From the NCBI RefSeq assembly GCF_028289625.1, contig NZ_JANQOM010000011.1, positions 1 through 64,000 on the forward strand: a stretch of DNA of 64,000 nt, in the 5' to 3' direction. The stretch is from Winogradskyella sp. Its GTDB lineage: Bacteria; Bacteroidota; Bacteroidia; Flavobacteriales; Flavobacteriaceae. The notes below the pieces were generated by a model that was given only the letters and a program-made list of their open reading frames with translations, was not told the origin of the DNA and did no database searches. The translations under genes were made by a program, and so were the position numbers. Positions 16,470-25,364 of the stretch are shown in pieces (positions within the stretch are counted from its first letter, which is position 1; each line of letters begins with the position of its first letter).

Positions 16470-17459
16470 ATGAAAGTAGCTGTAGTAGGAGCAACAGGTC
16501 TGGTAGGCAATGTAATGCTTAACCTATTAGAGGAACGCGATTTTCCTGTAGATGAATTATTGGTCGTGGCATCTGAGCGTTCCGTCGGAAAAAAAATAGA
16601 TTTTAAAGGTGAAGAACTAGAAGTTATTAGTATACCAACCGCTATTGAAAAACGCCCTGATATTGCGTTATTTTCAGCAGGTGGAAGTACTTCATTAGAA
16701 TGGGCACCTAAGTTTGCAGAAGTTGGCACCACTGTAATAGATAATTCCTCGGCATGGCGCATGGACTTGTCTAAAAAACTTGTGGTTCCAGAAATCAATG
16801 CTTCAAAACTTTCAAAAGACGATAAAATAATAGCTAATCCTAACTGTTCTACCATACAAATGGTGATGGCATTAGCTCCACTCCATAAAAAATATAAAAT
16901 TAAGCGAATAGTCGTCTCAACGTACCAATCTGTTTCTGGTACAGGTGTAAAAGCTGTGGAACAATTAGAAAACGAAATTGCCGGTAAAACAGGAGATATG
17001 GCCTACCACTACCCAATTCATAAAAATGCCATCCCCCATTGCGATATTTTTGAGGAAAACGGTTATACCAAAGAAGAAATGAAACTGGTTAGGGAAACTC
17101 AAAAAATTCTTGATGATAAAACCATTGCGGTAACTGCTACAGCCGTTAGAATTCCCACGGCAGGTGGGCATAGCGAAGCTGTAAATGTGGAATTTGAAAA
17201 CGATTTTGACATAAACGAAGTTTGTAAAATCCTAAATGAAACTGATGGTGTTACTGTACAAGACAATTTAGATGTCAACGTGTATCCAATGCCAATGTAC
17301 GCCAATGGTAAGGATGACGTTTTCGTGGGGAGAATTAGGAGAGATGGGTCCCAACCCAATACGCTTAATCTTTGGATTGTTAGTGATAACCTTAGAAAAG
17401 GAGCAGCTACAAATACTATTCAAATTGCAGAGTTTTTAATTGCTAACGCTTTGGTGTAG
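16470..17459 (+). CDS. asd: Aspartate-semialdehyde dehydrogenase
   Basis: 329 aa. The Rossmann motif GATGLVGNVML begins at residue 8, catalytic Cys is in NPNCSTIQMV (about 126-135), and the substrate-binding segment is STYQSVSGTGVKAVEQLENE. It reduces aspartyl phosphate to aspartate semialdehyde with NADPH for lysine/DAP, threonine and methionine synthesis. It has its own upstream region (terminator, -7 box), so it is probably monocistronic. Confidence 0.95.
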   Translation: MKVAVVGATGLVGNVMLNLLEERDFPVDELLVVASERSVGKKIDFKGEELEVISIPTAIEKRPDIALFSAGGSTSLEWAPKFAEVGTTVIDNSSAWRMDLSKKLVVPEINASKLSKDDKIIANPNCSTIQMVMALAPLHKKYKIKRIVVSTYQSVSGTGVKAVEQLENEIAGKTGDMAYHYPIHKNAIPHCDIFEENGYTKEEMKLVRETQKILDDKTIAVTATAVRIPTAGGHSEAVNVEFENDFDINEVCKILNETDGVTVQDNLDVNVYPMPMYANGKDDVFVGRIRRDGSQPNTLNLWIVSDNLRKGAATNTIQIAEFLIANALV

Positions 17460-17574
17460 TTTTAGAGGTTTCTAAATAGCAGTAATTTTTTGTATTTCAA
17501 CTAAATAATTAATTGTTCAGTAATATTTCTATTTATATTGTTGTCCCGACTTTACCGAAAGTTTTAATACATTT

Positions 17575-17608
17575 TGACAGCATCAAAATTGATTAATACT
17601 TATATTTG
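17575..17608 (+). promoter_or_regulatory. Bacteroidota-type promoter (TTTG-N22-TATATTTG) before the prolyl oligopeptidase
   Basis: TTTG at 17575-17578 and TATATTTG at 17601-17608 are separated by 22 bp, within the range described for the flavobacterial TTG-N17-23-TAnnTTTG consensus. The start codon is 31 bp further on. This is the best complete promoter I see in the window. Confidence 0.6.
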
Positions 17609-17639
17609 AATTTAACGTTGTTATTTTCAAAAAACTATT

Positions 17640-19805
17640 ATGAAGAAACTACTATTAATTACGCTTGCGCTAAGTATTTTTTTTTCCTGTAAAAATGAAT
17701 CGGAAAAAGTGAACCCAATTATTGTTGATTATCCTGAAACCCAAAAAGTAGATACCGTAGACACCTATTTTGATGTAGCTGTTGCAGATCCCTATCGTTG
17801 GTTAGAAGATGACAGGAGTGCCGAGACTGAAGCTTGGGTAAAATCCCAGAATGAAGTTACATTTGGTTATCTAGATAATATCCCTTACCGCGAAGAACTA
17901 AAAGAGCGTCTTACAAAACTTTGGAACTACGAAAAAATTGGTGCTCCATTCAAGGAAGGAAATTACACCTATTTTTACAAGAATGACGGGTTGCAAAACC
18001 AATATGTTATTTACAGATACAAAAATGATGCAGACCCCTCAACAGCCGAAGTTTTTCTAGACCCAAATACCTTCAAAGAAGATGGTACCATTTCATTAGG
18101 AGGTACGAGTTTTTCTAAAGATGGTAAGACGCTAGCCTATTCCATTTCTGAAGGAGGCAGTGATTGGCGTAAAATTTTGGTTATGGATACTGAGACTAAA
18201 GAAATTATGGAAGACACTTTAGTTGATATTAAATTCAGTGGGATGTCTTGGTACAAAAATGAAGGGTTTTACTATTCTAGCTATGACAAACCAAAAGGCA
18301 GTGAGTTATCTGCTAAAACCGATCAGCATAAAGTATACTATCATAAATTAGGCACCAAACAATCTGAAGACAAGCTCATTTATGGAGGTACAGCAGACGA
18401 AAAACACCGCTACATTTATGGAGGCGTAACGGAAGATGACAATTATTTAATCATCACACCAAGAGTATCGACTTCAGGGAATAAATTGTATATTAAAGAT
18501 TTAACAGTCCCCAATTCACCTTTGGTTGAAGTTTTAGGACATACAGATTCAGATTCTAACATCATAGAAAATGTAGGGTCTAAACTTTATATTATGACCA
18601 ATCTAGACGCGCCAAACAGAAGGGTCGTAACTGTAGATGCTTCAAACCCAAGTCCTGAAAATTGGAAAGACTTTATCCCAGAAACCGAAAATGTATTGAC
18701 ACCATCTACCGGTGGTGGTTACTTTTTTGCAAAGTATATGGTCGATGCCGTATCTAAAGTTTTGCAATATGATTACAACGGTAATTTGGTAAGAGAAGTT
18801 GAATTACCAGGTGTAGGCAGTGCTAACGGTTTTGGTGCCAAAAAAGAAGATAAAGAATTGTACTATTCGTTTACAAACTATGTTACGCCCGGAAGTATTT
18901 ATAAATATAATATTGCAGAAGGTACTTCTGAGTTATTCCGAAAACCAACAATAGATTTTAATCCAGAGGATTATGTAAGCAATCAGATTTTTTACACATC
19001 CAAAGATGGCACCAAGGTGCCAATGATTATTACTCATAAAAAAGGTATAGAGCTCAATGGCAAAAACCCAACGATTCTTTATGGTTATGGAGGCTTTAAC
19101 ATTCCGTTGACCCCTAGTTTTAGTATAGCAAATGCCGTATGGATGGAACAGGGCGGTATCTATGCCGTAGCCAATCTTCGAGGTGGTGGTGAATATGGAA
19201 AAGCTTGGCACATTGCTGGTACTAAAATGAAAAAGCAGAATGTATTTGATGATTTTATTGCTGCTGGTGAATATTTAATCAATAACAACTATACCTCATC
19301 TGATTATTTGGCCATAAGAGGTGGTTCTAATGGTGGATTATTAGTTGGTGCCACTATGACGCAGCGACCAGATTTAATAAAAGTCGCCTTACCAGCTGTA
19401 GGTGTGTTAGATATGTTACGCTATCATACATTTACTGCAGGTGCAGGTTGGGCTTACGATTATGGAACCGCTGAAGATAACAAAGAAATGTTTGAATATC
19501 TTAAAGGGTACTCACCTGTTCATAACGTAAAAGATGGTGTAGAATATCCTGCTACGATGGTAACCACAGGCGATCATGACGACAGAGTGGTTCCTGCACA
19601 TAGTTTTAAGTTTGCTGCGGAACTACAAAGTAAGCAAGCGGGTAATAATCCTACATTGATACGTATAGAAACCGATGCTGGTCATGGTGCTGGTACACCT
19701 GTCAGCAAAACCATAGAGCAATATGCAGATATTTATGGTTTTACATTGTATAATATGGGATTTGATGTATTGCCAAGCAAAACCAAAGAAAAGGTGAAAG
19801 GTTAG
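17640..19805 (+). CDS. Prolyl oligopeptidase family serine peptidase, lipoprotein
   Basis: 721 aa. The signal peptide ends in a lipobox (SIFFSC, Cys17), so the protein is probably lipid-anchored in the periplasm. [18 protein letters not shown] (about 50-67) is the S9A N-terminal signature; a seven-bladed propeller spans about 120-440; the alpha/beta hydrolase domain has nucleophile GGSNGGLL (about 560-567), Asp in GDHDDRV and His in DAGHGAG. It cleaves short proline-containing peptides. The gene has its own promoter and appears to be monocistronic. Confidence 0.93.
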   Translation: MKKLLLITLALSIFFSCKNESEKVNPIIVDYPETQKVDTVDTYFDVAVADPYRWLEDDRSAETEAWVKSQNEVTFGYLDNIPYREELKERLTKLWNYEKIGAPFKEGNYTYFYKNDGLQNQYVIYRYKNDADPSTAEVFLDPNTFKEDGTISLGGTSFSKDGKTLAYSISEGGSDWRKILVMDTETKEIMEDTLVDIKFSGMSWYKNEGFYYSSYDKPKGSELSAKTDQHKVYYHKLGTKQSEDKLIYGGTADEKHRYIYGGVTEDDNYLIITPRVSTSGNKLYIKDLTVPNSPLVEVLGHTDSDSNIIENVGSKLYIMTNLDAPNRRVVTVDASNPSPENWKDFIPETENVLTPSTGGGYFFAKYMVDAVSKVLQYDYNGNLVREVELPGVGSANGFGAKKEDKELYYSFTNYVTPGSIYKYNIAEGTSELFRKPTIDFNPEDYVSNQIFYTSKDGTKVPMIITHKKGIELNGKNPTILYGYGGFNIPLTPSFSIANAVWMEQGGIYAVANLRGGGEYGKAWHIAGTKMKKQNVFDDFIAAGEYLINNNYTSSDYLAIRGGSNGGLLVGATMTQRPDLIKVALPAVGVLDMLRYHTFTAGAGWAYDYGTAEDNKEMFEYLKGYSPVHNVKDGVEYPATMVTTGDHDDRVVPAHSFKFAAELQSKQAGNNPTLIRIETDAGHGAGTPVSKTIEQYADIYGFTLYNMGFDVLPSKTKEKVKG

Positions 19806-19889
19806 TTTAGGGTATCAATTTTTGCTTTCATTCTAAAAGTAGGGGATTTCTTAACTAGCTGTTGTTATATTATTGTATATTAACACTGT

Positions 19890-21263
19890 ATGAATAAAAA
19901 ACACATTCTTCACTTGTTTCTAATATGCTTTGTATCGCTGTTTCAATGTTGCAGTAACACAGATGATAATACAACACCGTTAATTACTGAAACCACAGCT
20001 GATAATGTGGTATTGGCACAAAATTCTAACGTTGAAATATTTATTTTTGATAATGATGTTAACATCCCTCAAACAGGAACTTTATCTATTAGCTTACCAT
20101 CATTGGGAATCGCGCAAATACAAAACAACAATACACCAGATAATCCAAGTGATGATTACGTAATCTATACGCCTAATCCTAATGTCGTAGGTGGGGACAT
20201 GTTTCAATACACTATATGCGGCAATTTGGATAATTGTATTACAGAAGAAGTCTCAATTATTATAACTTCATCTTCTGTTGTTAATATTGATATTGAAAAC
20301 CTACCTTACGACAACCTATCTGAATACAATTTTTTTCAAGGAGATTTAAAAGATTTAGACCCTAGTTTTGGAGTTGTACCTTACACTTTAAATTCTACAT
20401 TATTTAGTGATTATGCCAAAAAGAAAAGATTTATTTGGATGCCCAATAACACTAAGGCAACTTATATAAACGATGATGTTCCTCTAGAGTTTCCTATTGG
20501 CACTATACTAATAAAGAACTTTTATTACGATAAAGTAATTCCTGATAACAACACCAGAATCCTTGAAACTCGATTAATGATAAATAAGTCTGATGGGTGG
20601 ATATTTGCTAATTACGTCTGGAATAATGAACAGAACGAGGCTTATTTAGATATGGGTGGAAGCTTTGTAAATTTGGAATGGACCCAAAACGGGGAGTTGA
20701 ATTCTGTACAATATAGAATCCCTGCCGGCCCTGAATGCCATACATGTCATAAAGTAATGGAAGTGCCCAAACCAATAGGGCCAAAGCCAAGAAACTTAAA
20801 CCTAGAATATGATTATTCTGATGGTTTAGCTAATCAATTAGATAAACTCATAAGCCTTGGATATTTGGACAGCAATACCAACTCTCAAAGTATTTCTAGA
20901 TTACCGAATTATAACGACACTTCTGAACCACTTGAGCTAAGAGTTAGGGCTTATTTAGATATTAATTGTGCGCACTGCCATTCTGAAGAGACGCATTGTG
21001 CTTACCGCCCAATGCGATTTGGATACAACGATAGTGAAGATTTAACCAACATTGGTGTTTGTGTCGAGCCAGATACAGACTTAGGCCTAGGGCTTGGAGA
21101 TATCGTAATGCCTGGTGACCCTCTTAACTCTGTATTGTTTTTTAGACTTAGTACTTTAGAAGAATCATACCGAATGCCACTTATGGGAAGGTCGTTGAGA
21201 CATGAAGAAGGGGTAGATCTTGTAGAACAATGGATAGACCAATTATCAATTCAATGTGAATAA
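19890..21263 (+). CDS. Diheme c-type cytochrome-like lipoprotein with N-terminal Ig-like domain (SO_2930-type)
   Basis: 457 aa. The signal peptide ends in a lipobox-like LFQC (Cys20). Residues about 35-130 form an Ig-like/cadherin-type domain (DNDVNIPQTGTLSI..., DMFQYTICG). The remaining 320 residues match proteins annotated as SO_2930-family diheme cytochromes: an N-terminal GVVPYTLNSTLFSDYA region and two CxxCH sites, CHTCH at 283-287 and CAHCH at 360-364. The C-terminus is GDPLNSVLFFRLS. It is probably a surface or periplasmic electron-transfer or oxidase-type protein. It is 20 bp upstream of a T9SS-exported FG-GAP protein and likely in the same operon. Confidence 0.72.
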   Translation: MNKKHILHLFLICFVSLFQCCSNTDDNTTPLITETTADNVVLAQNSNVEIFIFDNDVNIPQTGTLSISLPSLGIAQIQNNNTPDNPSDDYVIYTPNPNVVGGDMFQYTICGNLDNCITEEVSIIITSSSVVNIDIENLPYDNLSEYNFFQGDLKDLDPSFGVVPYTLNSTLFSDYAKKKRFIWMPNNTKATYINDDVPLEFPIGTILIKNFYYDKVIPDNNTRILETRLMINKSDGWIFANYVWNNEQNEAYLDMGGSFVNLEWTQNGELNSVQYRIPAGPECHTCHKVMEVPKPIGPKPRNLNLEYDYSDGLANQLDKLISLGYLDSNTNSQSISRLPNYNDTSEPLELRVRAYLDINCAHCHSEETHCAYRPMRFGYNDSEDLTNIGVCVEPDTDLGLGLGDIVMPGDPLNSVLFFRLSTLEESYRMPLMGRSLRHEEGVDLVEQWIDQLSIQCE

Positions 21264-21283
21264 TATTAACCAAAATAAATTTA

Positions 21284-24200
21284 ATGAAAAAAATTACGCT
21301 CTTAATACTCTCTTTTCTGTATTGCTTTACCATAAATGCCCAAAATACGGTAGATTGTACAGTTGGCCCAGTGAATACAACATATTGTTATACTAATAAC
21401 GACACAACGAGTTTTTCATTTGTAAGTTCTGATGGTAACAATCTCAAGGTTATATTTAACGCGGGTGAAGTAGAAAACGATTGGGACGAATTAATCGTCC
21501 TAGACTCTGACGGTACTGAACTCTATAACGATTATGGAAACAATGGTGATTTAACAGGTCTAAGTTTTCAATCTTCTGGAGATAGCATAACAATAGCCAT
21601 TGACTCTGACTCTAATATAAATTGTTCAGATAATGGATTTATACCTTGGGACTTTGATGTGTCTTGTAATACATGTACAAATCCAACCGCAGCTTACAGT
21701 GTAATTGACGATTGTGTTAATAGTGGTGGCTTTATTGTTGATGTTAATGTTAGCGATATGGGTTCTGCTTCATCTCTTACAATTTCAGATAACCAGTCTA
21801 GTGCTAATCAAAGTTTAACTGCATCGGGCAATATTCAATTTGGGCCTTATGCCAATGGCACAAACGTTATTATAAGTATACAAAATGATCAAGATGTTAA
21901 TTGTAGTATTAATAGTGGTAGTTTAAATCAACCCAATTGCCCACCACCACCACCAAATGGCATCACATGTGCTTCTGGTTCTTCAACATATATCTTTACC
22001 GAAGATTTTGATGGTGTGAGCGGTTGGACAGGAGATTTAAATGGTGGAAATGGCACTTGGGAAATTCCCGACGACTCTGCATCACCAGATACTGGTCCAA
22101 ACGATGCATTCAATGGCTCTAATTTTATGAATTATGAGGCATCTGGAAACACAACCGCTACAGCTTCTGCTGTAAGCCCTGCTATTGATTTAACAAATGC
22201 AACTGATGGTGCTGAACTATCATTTTACATGCATGCTTATGGTGATGATATGGGAACTCTAAATATAAGTGTAGGAAGTTCTGCTGGTGGCCCATTTACT
22301 TCTCTTTCCACTTTTTCCGGTCAATACCAATCTAGTGCTTCACAGGCATGGATTCCTGTAGGTATAGATTTGGATGCTTATCTAGGTCAGGTTATTTACA
22401 TAGAATTTAGTCATACTGGTACTGGTACTGGTTTCCACGGAGACATGTCAATTGATTTTCTTCGTGTTGAAACATGTGGAGCTTTCTGTATTGCCCCTTC
22501 TGGCATTACAGCTACATCTGTTACATTCGATTCGGCTAGTATCTCTTGGACTCCTAATAGTAGTGAAACCACTTGGGAATATGTTGTACAACCTGCAGGA
22601 AGCGGAGTTCCAACTGGTTCTGGAACATCAACTAATACTTCATCTGCTAGCTTATCTGGTTTATCTCCGCTCACAACCTACGAAGTTTTCGTTAGAGCCG
22701 ATTGTGGGATGGATGGATTTAGTGGTTGGGCATCAACTAGTTTCACTACTGAAGAAGATTTATCTAGTTACCCTGTAACATTTACGGCAAATCCAATTAA
22801 TACATCAGAAACCTATGATATTGCATTGGTAGATCTAAACGGTGATTTTTTAGATGACATCGTTTCCGTTGGTTCAACAAACGTTAATGTACATTACCAA
22901 TTATCTACAGGAGGTTTTAATGAGGTAGATATAACTACCACACCTGCAGATGATTTACCAACATGGAGCTTAGCTGCAGGAGATTTTGATGGTAATGGCT
23001 ATAATGATCTTTTATATGGCTCTGGTACTGGAGTTACTTTTATGAAAGCTAATGCAACTGGCACTGGATATACTGAAATTTCTACAGGAGAATTTGTGTT
23101 TTCTCAACGCTCAAATTTTGTAGACATAAATAATGATGGTAATCTCGATGCCTTTGTGTGTCATGATATTGAAGCTAATGTATACTACATAAATGATGGT
23201 TCAGGGAACTTAACATTTTATCAAGGTCAAAGTTCAGGTGTTGTTCCAAATGGCTTAGGATTAACACCAGGTGGTGGAAATTACGGAACTGTTTGGGTCG
23301 ATTTTGACAACGACAGAGACATGGATCTATTTATTGCTAAATGTAGAGGCGGTTCAACAACTATAAGCACCAATGAACTTTGGCGAAATGATGGTAATGG
23401 TGTTTTTGTCAATATAGCTGACAGTAATGGATGGTATAACACTAATTATCCATCTGTTGGTCATAATAACTCATCAAATCTTGGGGACAACGTACAAACC
23501 TGGTCTTCTGCTTGGGGAGATTTTGATAATGATGGTGACATGGATGTTTATGTTGGTGCAAGTAATACCACTAACGGTGATTCTAAATTAATGCGAAATA
23601 ATGGTGATGGTACTTTTACCGATGTAACTTCTGGTTCTGGTGTCTTGGCGGCACAGCTTGGTATAGAAAATGCTCCTGCAGATTTCGATAATGATGGTTA
23701 CTTAGACATTCTTTCAAATGGAGATATCCTGTTTGGCAATGGGGATCTTACGTTTACTAATTATTCAGACAATGTCCCACCAACAGGCGCAATAGGTGAC
23801 GCAAATAATGACGGATTCTTAGATGTATTTAGAAGTGGGCAAATCTATATCAATGATACCAACTCTAATAACTGGGTGAAAATTAATACTGTTGGAGTCG
23901 TAAGTAATATCAATGCTATTGGAGCTCGAGTAGAAATTGAAACACCTAGTGGTACTCAAATTAGAGATGTTAGAAGTGGTGAAGGGTTTGAATTTATGAG
24001 TAGTTTAAATACGCATTTTGGAATTGGGTCAGATACAACCATAAATACTATTACAATTTATTGGCCGTCTGGTGTTGTTGATCAATTAGTAAACCCAGCC
24101 ATTAACACCACGCACAATATCGTTGAAGGTTCAATATTAACTGTTGAAGATGAAACACTGTCGGACATGGTTATCTATCCAAATCCTGTTGGTGACATAT

Positions 24201-24388
24201 TAACTATAGAGACTTCTGCTAGTTTAACTGATAAAATCGCTTCGGTTTTCGATATCAATGGCAGACGTGTAATTAGTCATAAATTAAAATCAAACACTTT
24301 AGATGTATCTTATTTAGAAAGTGGCATCTATTTCTTAAGATTAGAATCGCAAGGAAAAACTATGAAACGTAAATTTATTAAGAAATAA
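21284..24388 (+). CDS. T9SS-exported multidomain protein (MAM-like, FN3, FG-GAP/VCBS repeats, UnbV/ASPIC)
   Basis: 1034 aa. Signal peptide 1-19 (cut after NAQ), CUB-like region about 25-125, a MAM/jelly-roll-type segment about 226-400 (FTEDFDGVSGWTGD...), a fibronectin III domain about 403-490, VCBS/FG-GAP repeats about 500-870 (repeating DFDNDGDMDVY, DINNDGNLDAF calcium-type loops), an ASPIC/UnbV domain about 880-945 (IGARVEIETPSG, DRSGEGF-like, YWPSG) and a type A T9SS sorting domain about 957-1034 (VIYPNPVGDILTI..., ESGIYFLRLES). The protein is secreted and probably surface-held. It follows the diheme gene and is closed by a terminator. Confidence 0.88.
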   Translation: MKKITLLILSFLYCFTINAQNTVDCTVGPVNTTYCYTNNDTTSFSFVSSDGNNLKVIFNAGEVENDWDELIVLDSDGTELYNDYGNNGDLTGLSFQSSGDSITIAIDSDSNINCSDNGFIPWDFDVSCNTCTNPTAAYSVIDDCVNSGGFIVDVNVSDMGSASSLTISDNQSSANQSLTASGNIQFGPYANGTNVIISIQNDQDVNCSINSGSLNQPNCPPPPPNGITCASGSSTYIFTEDFDGVSGWTGDLNGGNGTWEIPDDSASPDTGPNDAFNGSNFMNYEASGNTTATASAVSPAIDLTNATDGAELSFYMHAYGDDMGTLNISVGSSAGGPFTSLSTFSGQYQSSASQAWIPVGIDLDAYLGQVIYIEFSHTGTGTGFHGDMSIDFLRVETCGAFCIAPSGITATSVTFDSASISWTPNSSETTWEYVVQPAGSGVPTGSGTSTNTSSASLSGLSPLTTYEVFVRADCGMDGFSGWASTSFTTEEDLSSYPVTFTANPINTSETYDIALVDLNGDFLDDIVSVGSTNVNVHYQLSTGGFNEVDITTTPADDLPTWSLAAGDFDGNGYNDLLYGSGTGVTFMKANATGTGYTEISTGEFVFSQRSNFVDINNDGNLDAFVCHDIEANVYYINDGSGNLTFYQGQSSGVVPNGLGLTPGGGNYGTVWVDFDNDRDMDLFIAKCRGGSTTISTNELWRNDGNGVFVNIADSNGWYNTNYPSVGHNNSSNLGDNVQTWSSAWGDFDNDGDMDVYVGASNTTNGDSKLMRNNGDGTFTDVTSGSGVLAAQLGIENAPADFDNDGYLDILSNGDILFGNGDLTFTNYSDNVPPTGAIGDANNDGFLDVFRSGQIYINDTNSNNWVKINTVGVVSNINAIGARVEIETPSGTQIRDVRSGEGFEFMSSLNTHFGIGSDTTINTITIYWPSGVVDQLVNPAINTTHNIVEGSILTVEDETLSDMVIYPNPVGDILTIETSASLTDKIASVFDINGRRVISHKLKSNTLDVSYLESGIYFLRLESQGKTMKRKFIKK

Positions 24389-24401
24389 GGCCTTGTAAAG
24401 G

Positions 24402-24431
24402 AAACCGTTTGAGAAATCAAGCGGTTTTTTT
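24402..24431 (+). terminator. Strong Rho-independent terminator after the FG-GAP protein gene
   Basis: An 11-bp stem (24402-24412 with 24417-24427, one T-G pair) is closed by a GAAA tetraloop and followed by eight T residues. It ends 15 bp before the start codon of the next gene. Confidence 0.85.
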
Positions 24432-24446
24432 ATGGTATTTTTGCTT

Positions 24447-25358
24447 ATGCTTCAAATAAAAAATCTATCCTTTGGCTATACAAAAAAAGAGGTCCTTAGT
24501 CTCTTAGATTTTAACGTTGGTATTGGCGAGAATCTAGCCATCATTGGTGAAAGCGGCTCCGGGAAAAGTACATTGCTTAAATTGATTTATGGCGAATACG
24601 ATTTAGAACAAGGTGAAATTTTTTGGAAAGACACCAAAATTCTAGGCCCAAAGTTCAACTTGGTGGTTGGCTATGATTTTATGAAATATGTCTCTCAAGA
24701 GTTTGATTTAATGCCCTATACGTCTGTTGAAGAAAACATCGGTAAATTCCTTTCTCGTTTTTATCCAGAGGAAAAAGAAAAACGTACGCAAGAACTCGTT
24801 AAAGTAGTTGAATTGGAAGCCTTTGCCAAGACTAAGGTTAAACACCTAAGTGGTGGGCAAAAACAACGTGTTGCTATTGCAAGGGCATTGGCCAAAGAAC
24901 CCGAAATTCTATTGTTAGATGAACCTTTTAGCCATATTGATAACTTTAAAAAACAATCCCTAAGACGAAGTGTTTTTAATTACTTGAAAGCGCAACAGAT
25001 TACATGTATTGTGGCCAGTCATGATAAAAATGATGTGCTTGGTTTTGCAGACCAAATGATTGTACTTCACGATAAAAAAATCATTGCCAAAGACACTCCT
25101 AGTCACCTATATAACCATCCCGAAAGCCCTTTAATTGCTTCCTTTTTTGGTGAGTTTTCGATAATTGATGACAAGATATATTATGCCCATCAATTGAAAA
25201 TTGTGGAGCAGTCAGATTTTACTGCGACTGTAAAACAATCCTATTTTAACGGCCAAAATTGGTTGGTTGAAGCTACATTTAAAAATCAAACGATATTCAT
25301 TGAGCATAGCAACTCACTTGAAAGTGGGATTCCTGTACATTTAGATATCATTAAGTAG
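24447..25358 (+). CDS. ABC transporter ATP-binding protein
   Basis: 303 aa from ATG 24447; an upstream in-frame ATG (24432) lies in the T tract of the preceding terminator and is rejected. Walker A GESGSGKST (about 34-42), Q-loop SQEFDLMP, signature LSGGQKQR (about 138-145), Walker B ILLLDEPF (about 158-165) and H-switch ASHDKND are all present, with a C-terminal TOBE-like extension after residue 235. This pattern resembles polyamine/Fe3+/molybdate importers (PotA/FbpC type). No permease or binding protein is adjacent. A -7-like TATTTTTG (24436-24443) abuts the start. Confidence 0.88.
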   Translation: MLQIKNLSFGYTKKEVLSLLDFNVGIGENLAIIGESGSGKSTLLKLIYGEYDLEQGEIFWKDTKILGPKFNLVVGYDFMKYVSQEFDLMPYTSVEENIGKFLSRFYPEEKEKRTQELVKVVELEAFAKTKVKHLSGGQKQRVAIARALAKEPEILLLDEPFSHIDNFKKQSLRRSVFNYLKAQQITCIVASHDKNDVLGFADQMIVLHDKKIIAKDTPSHLYNHPESPLIASFFGEFSIIDDKIYYAHQLKIVEQSDFTATVKQSYFNGQNWLVEATFKNQTIFIEHSNSLESGIPVHLDIIK

Positions 25359-25364
25359 TTGTGT

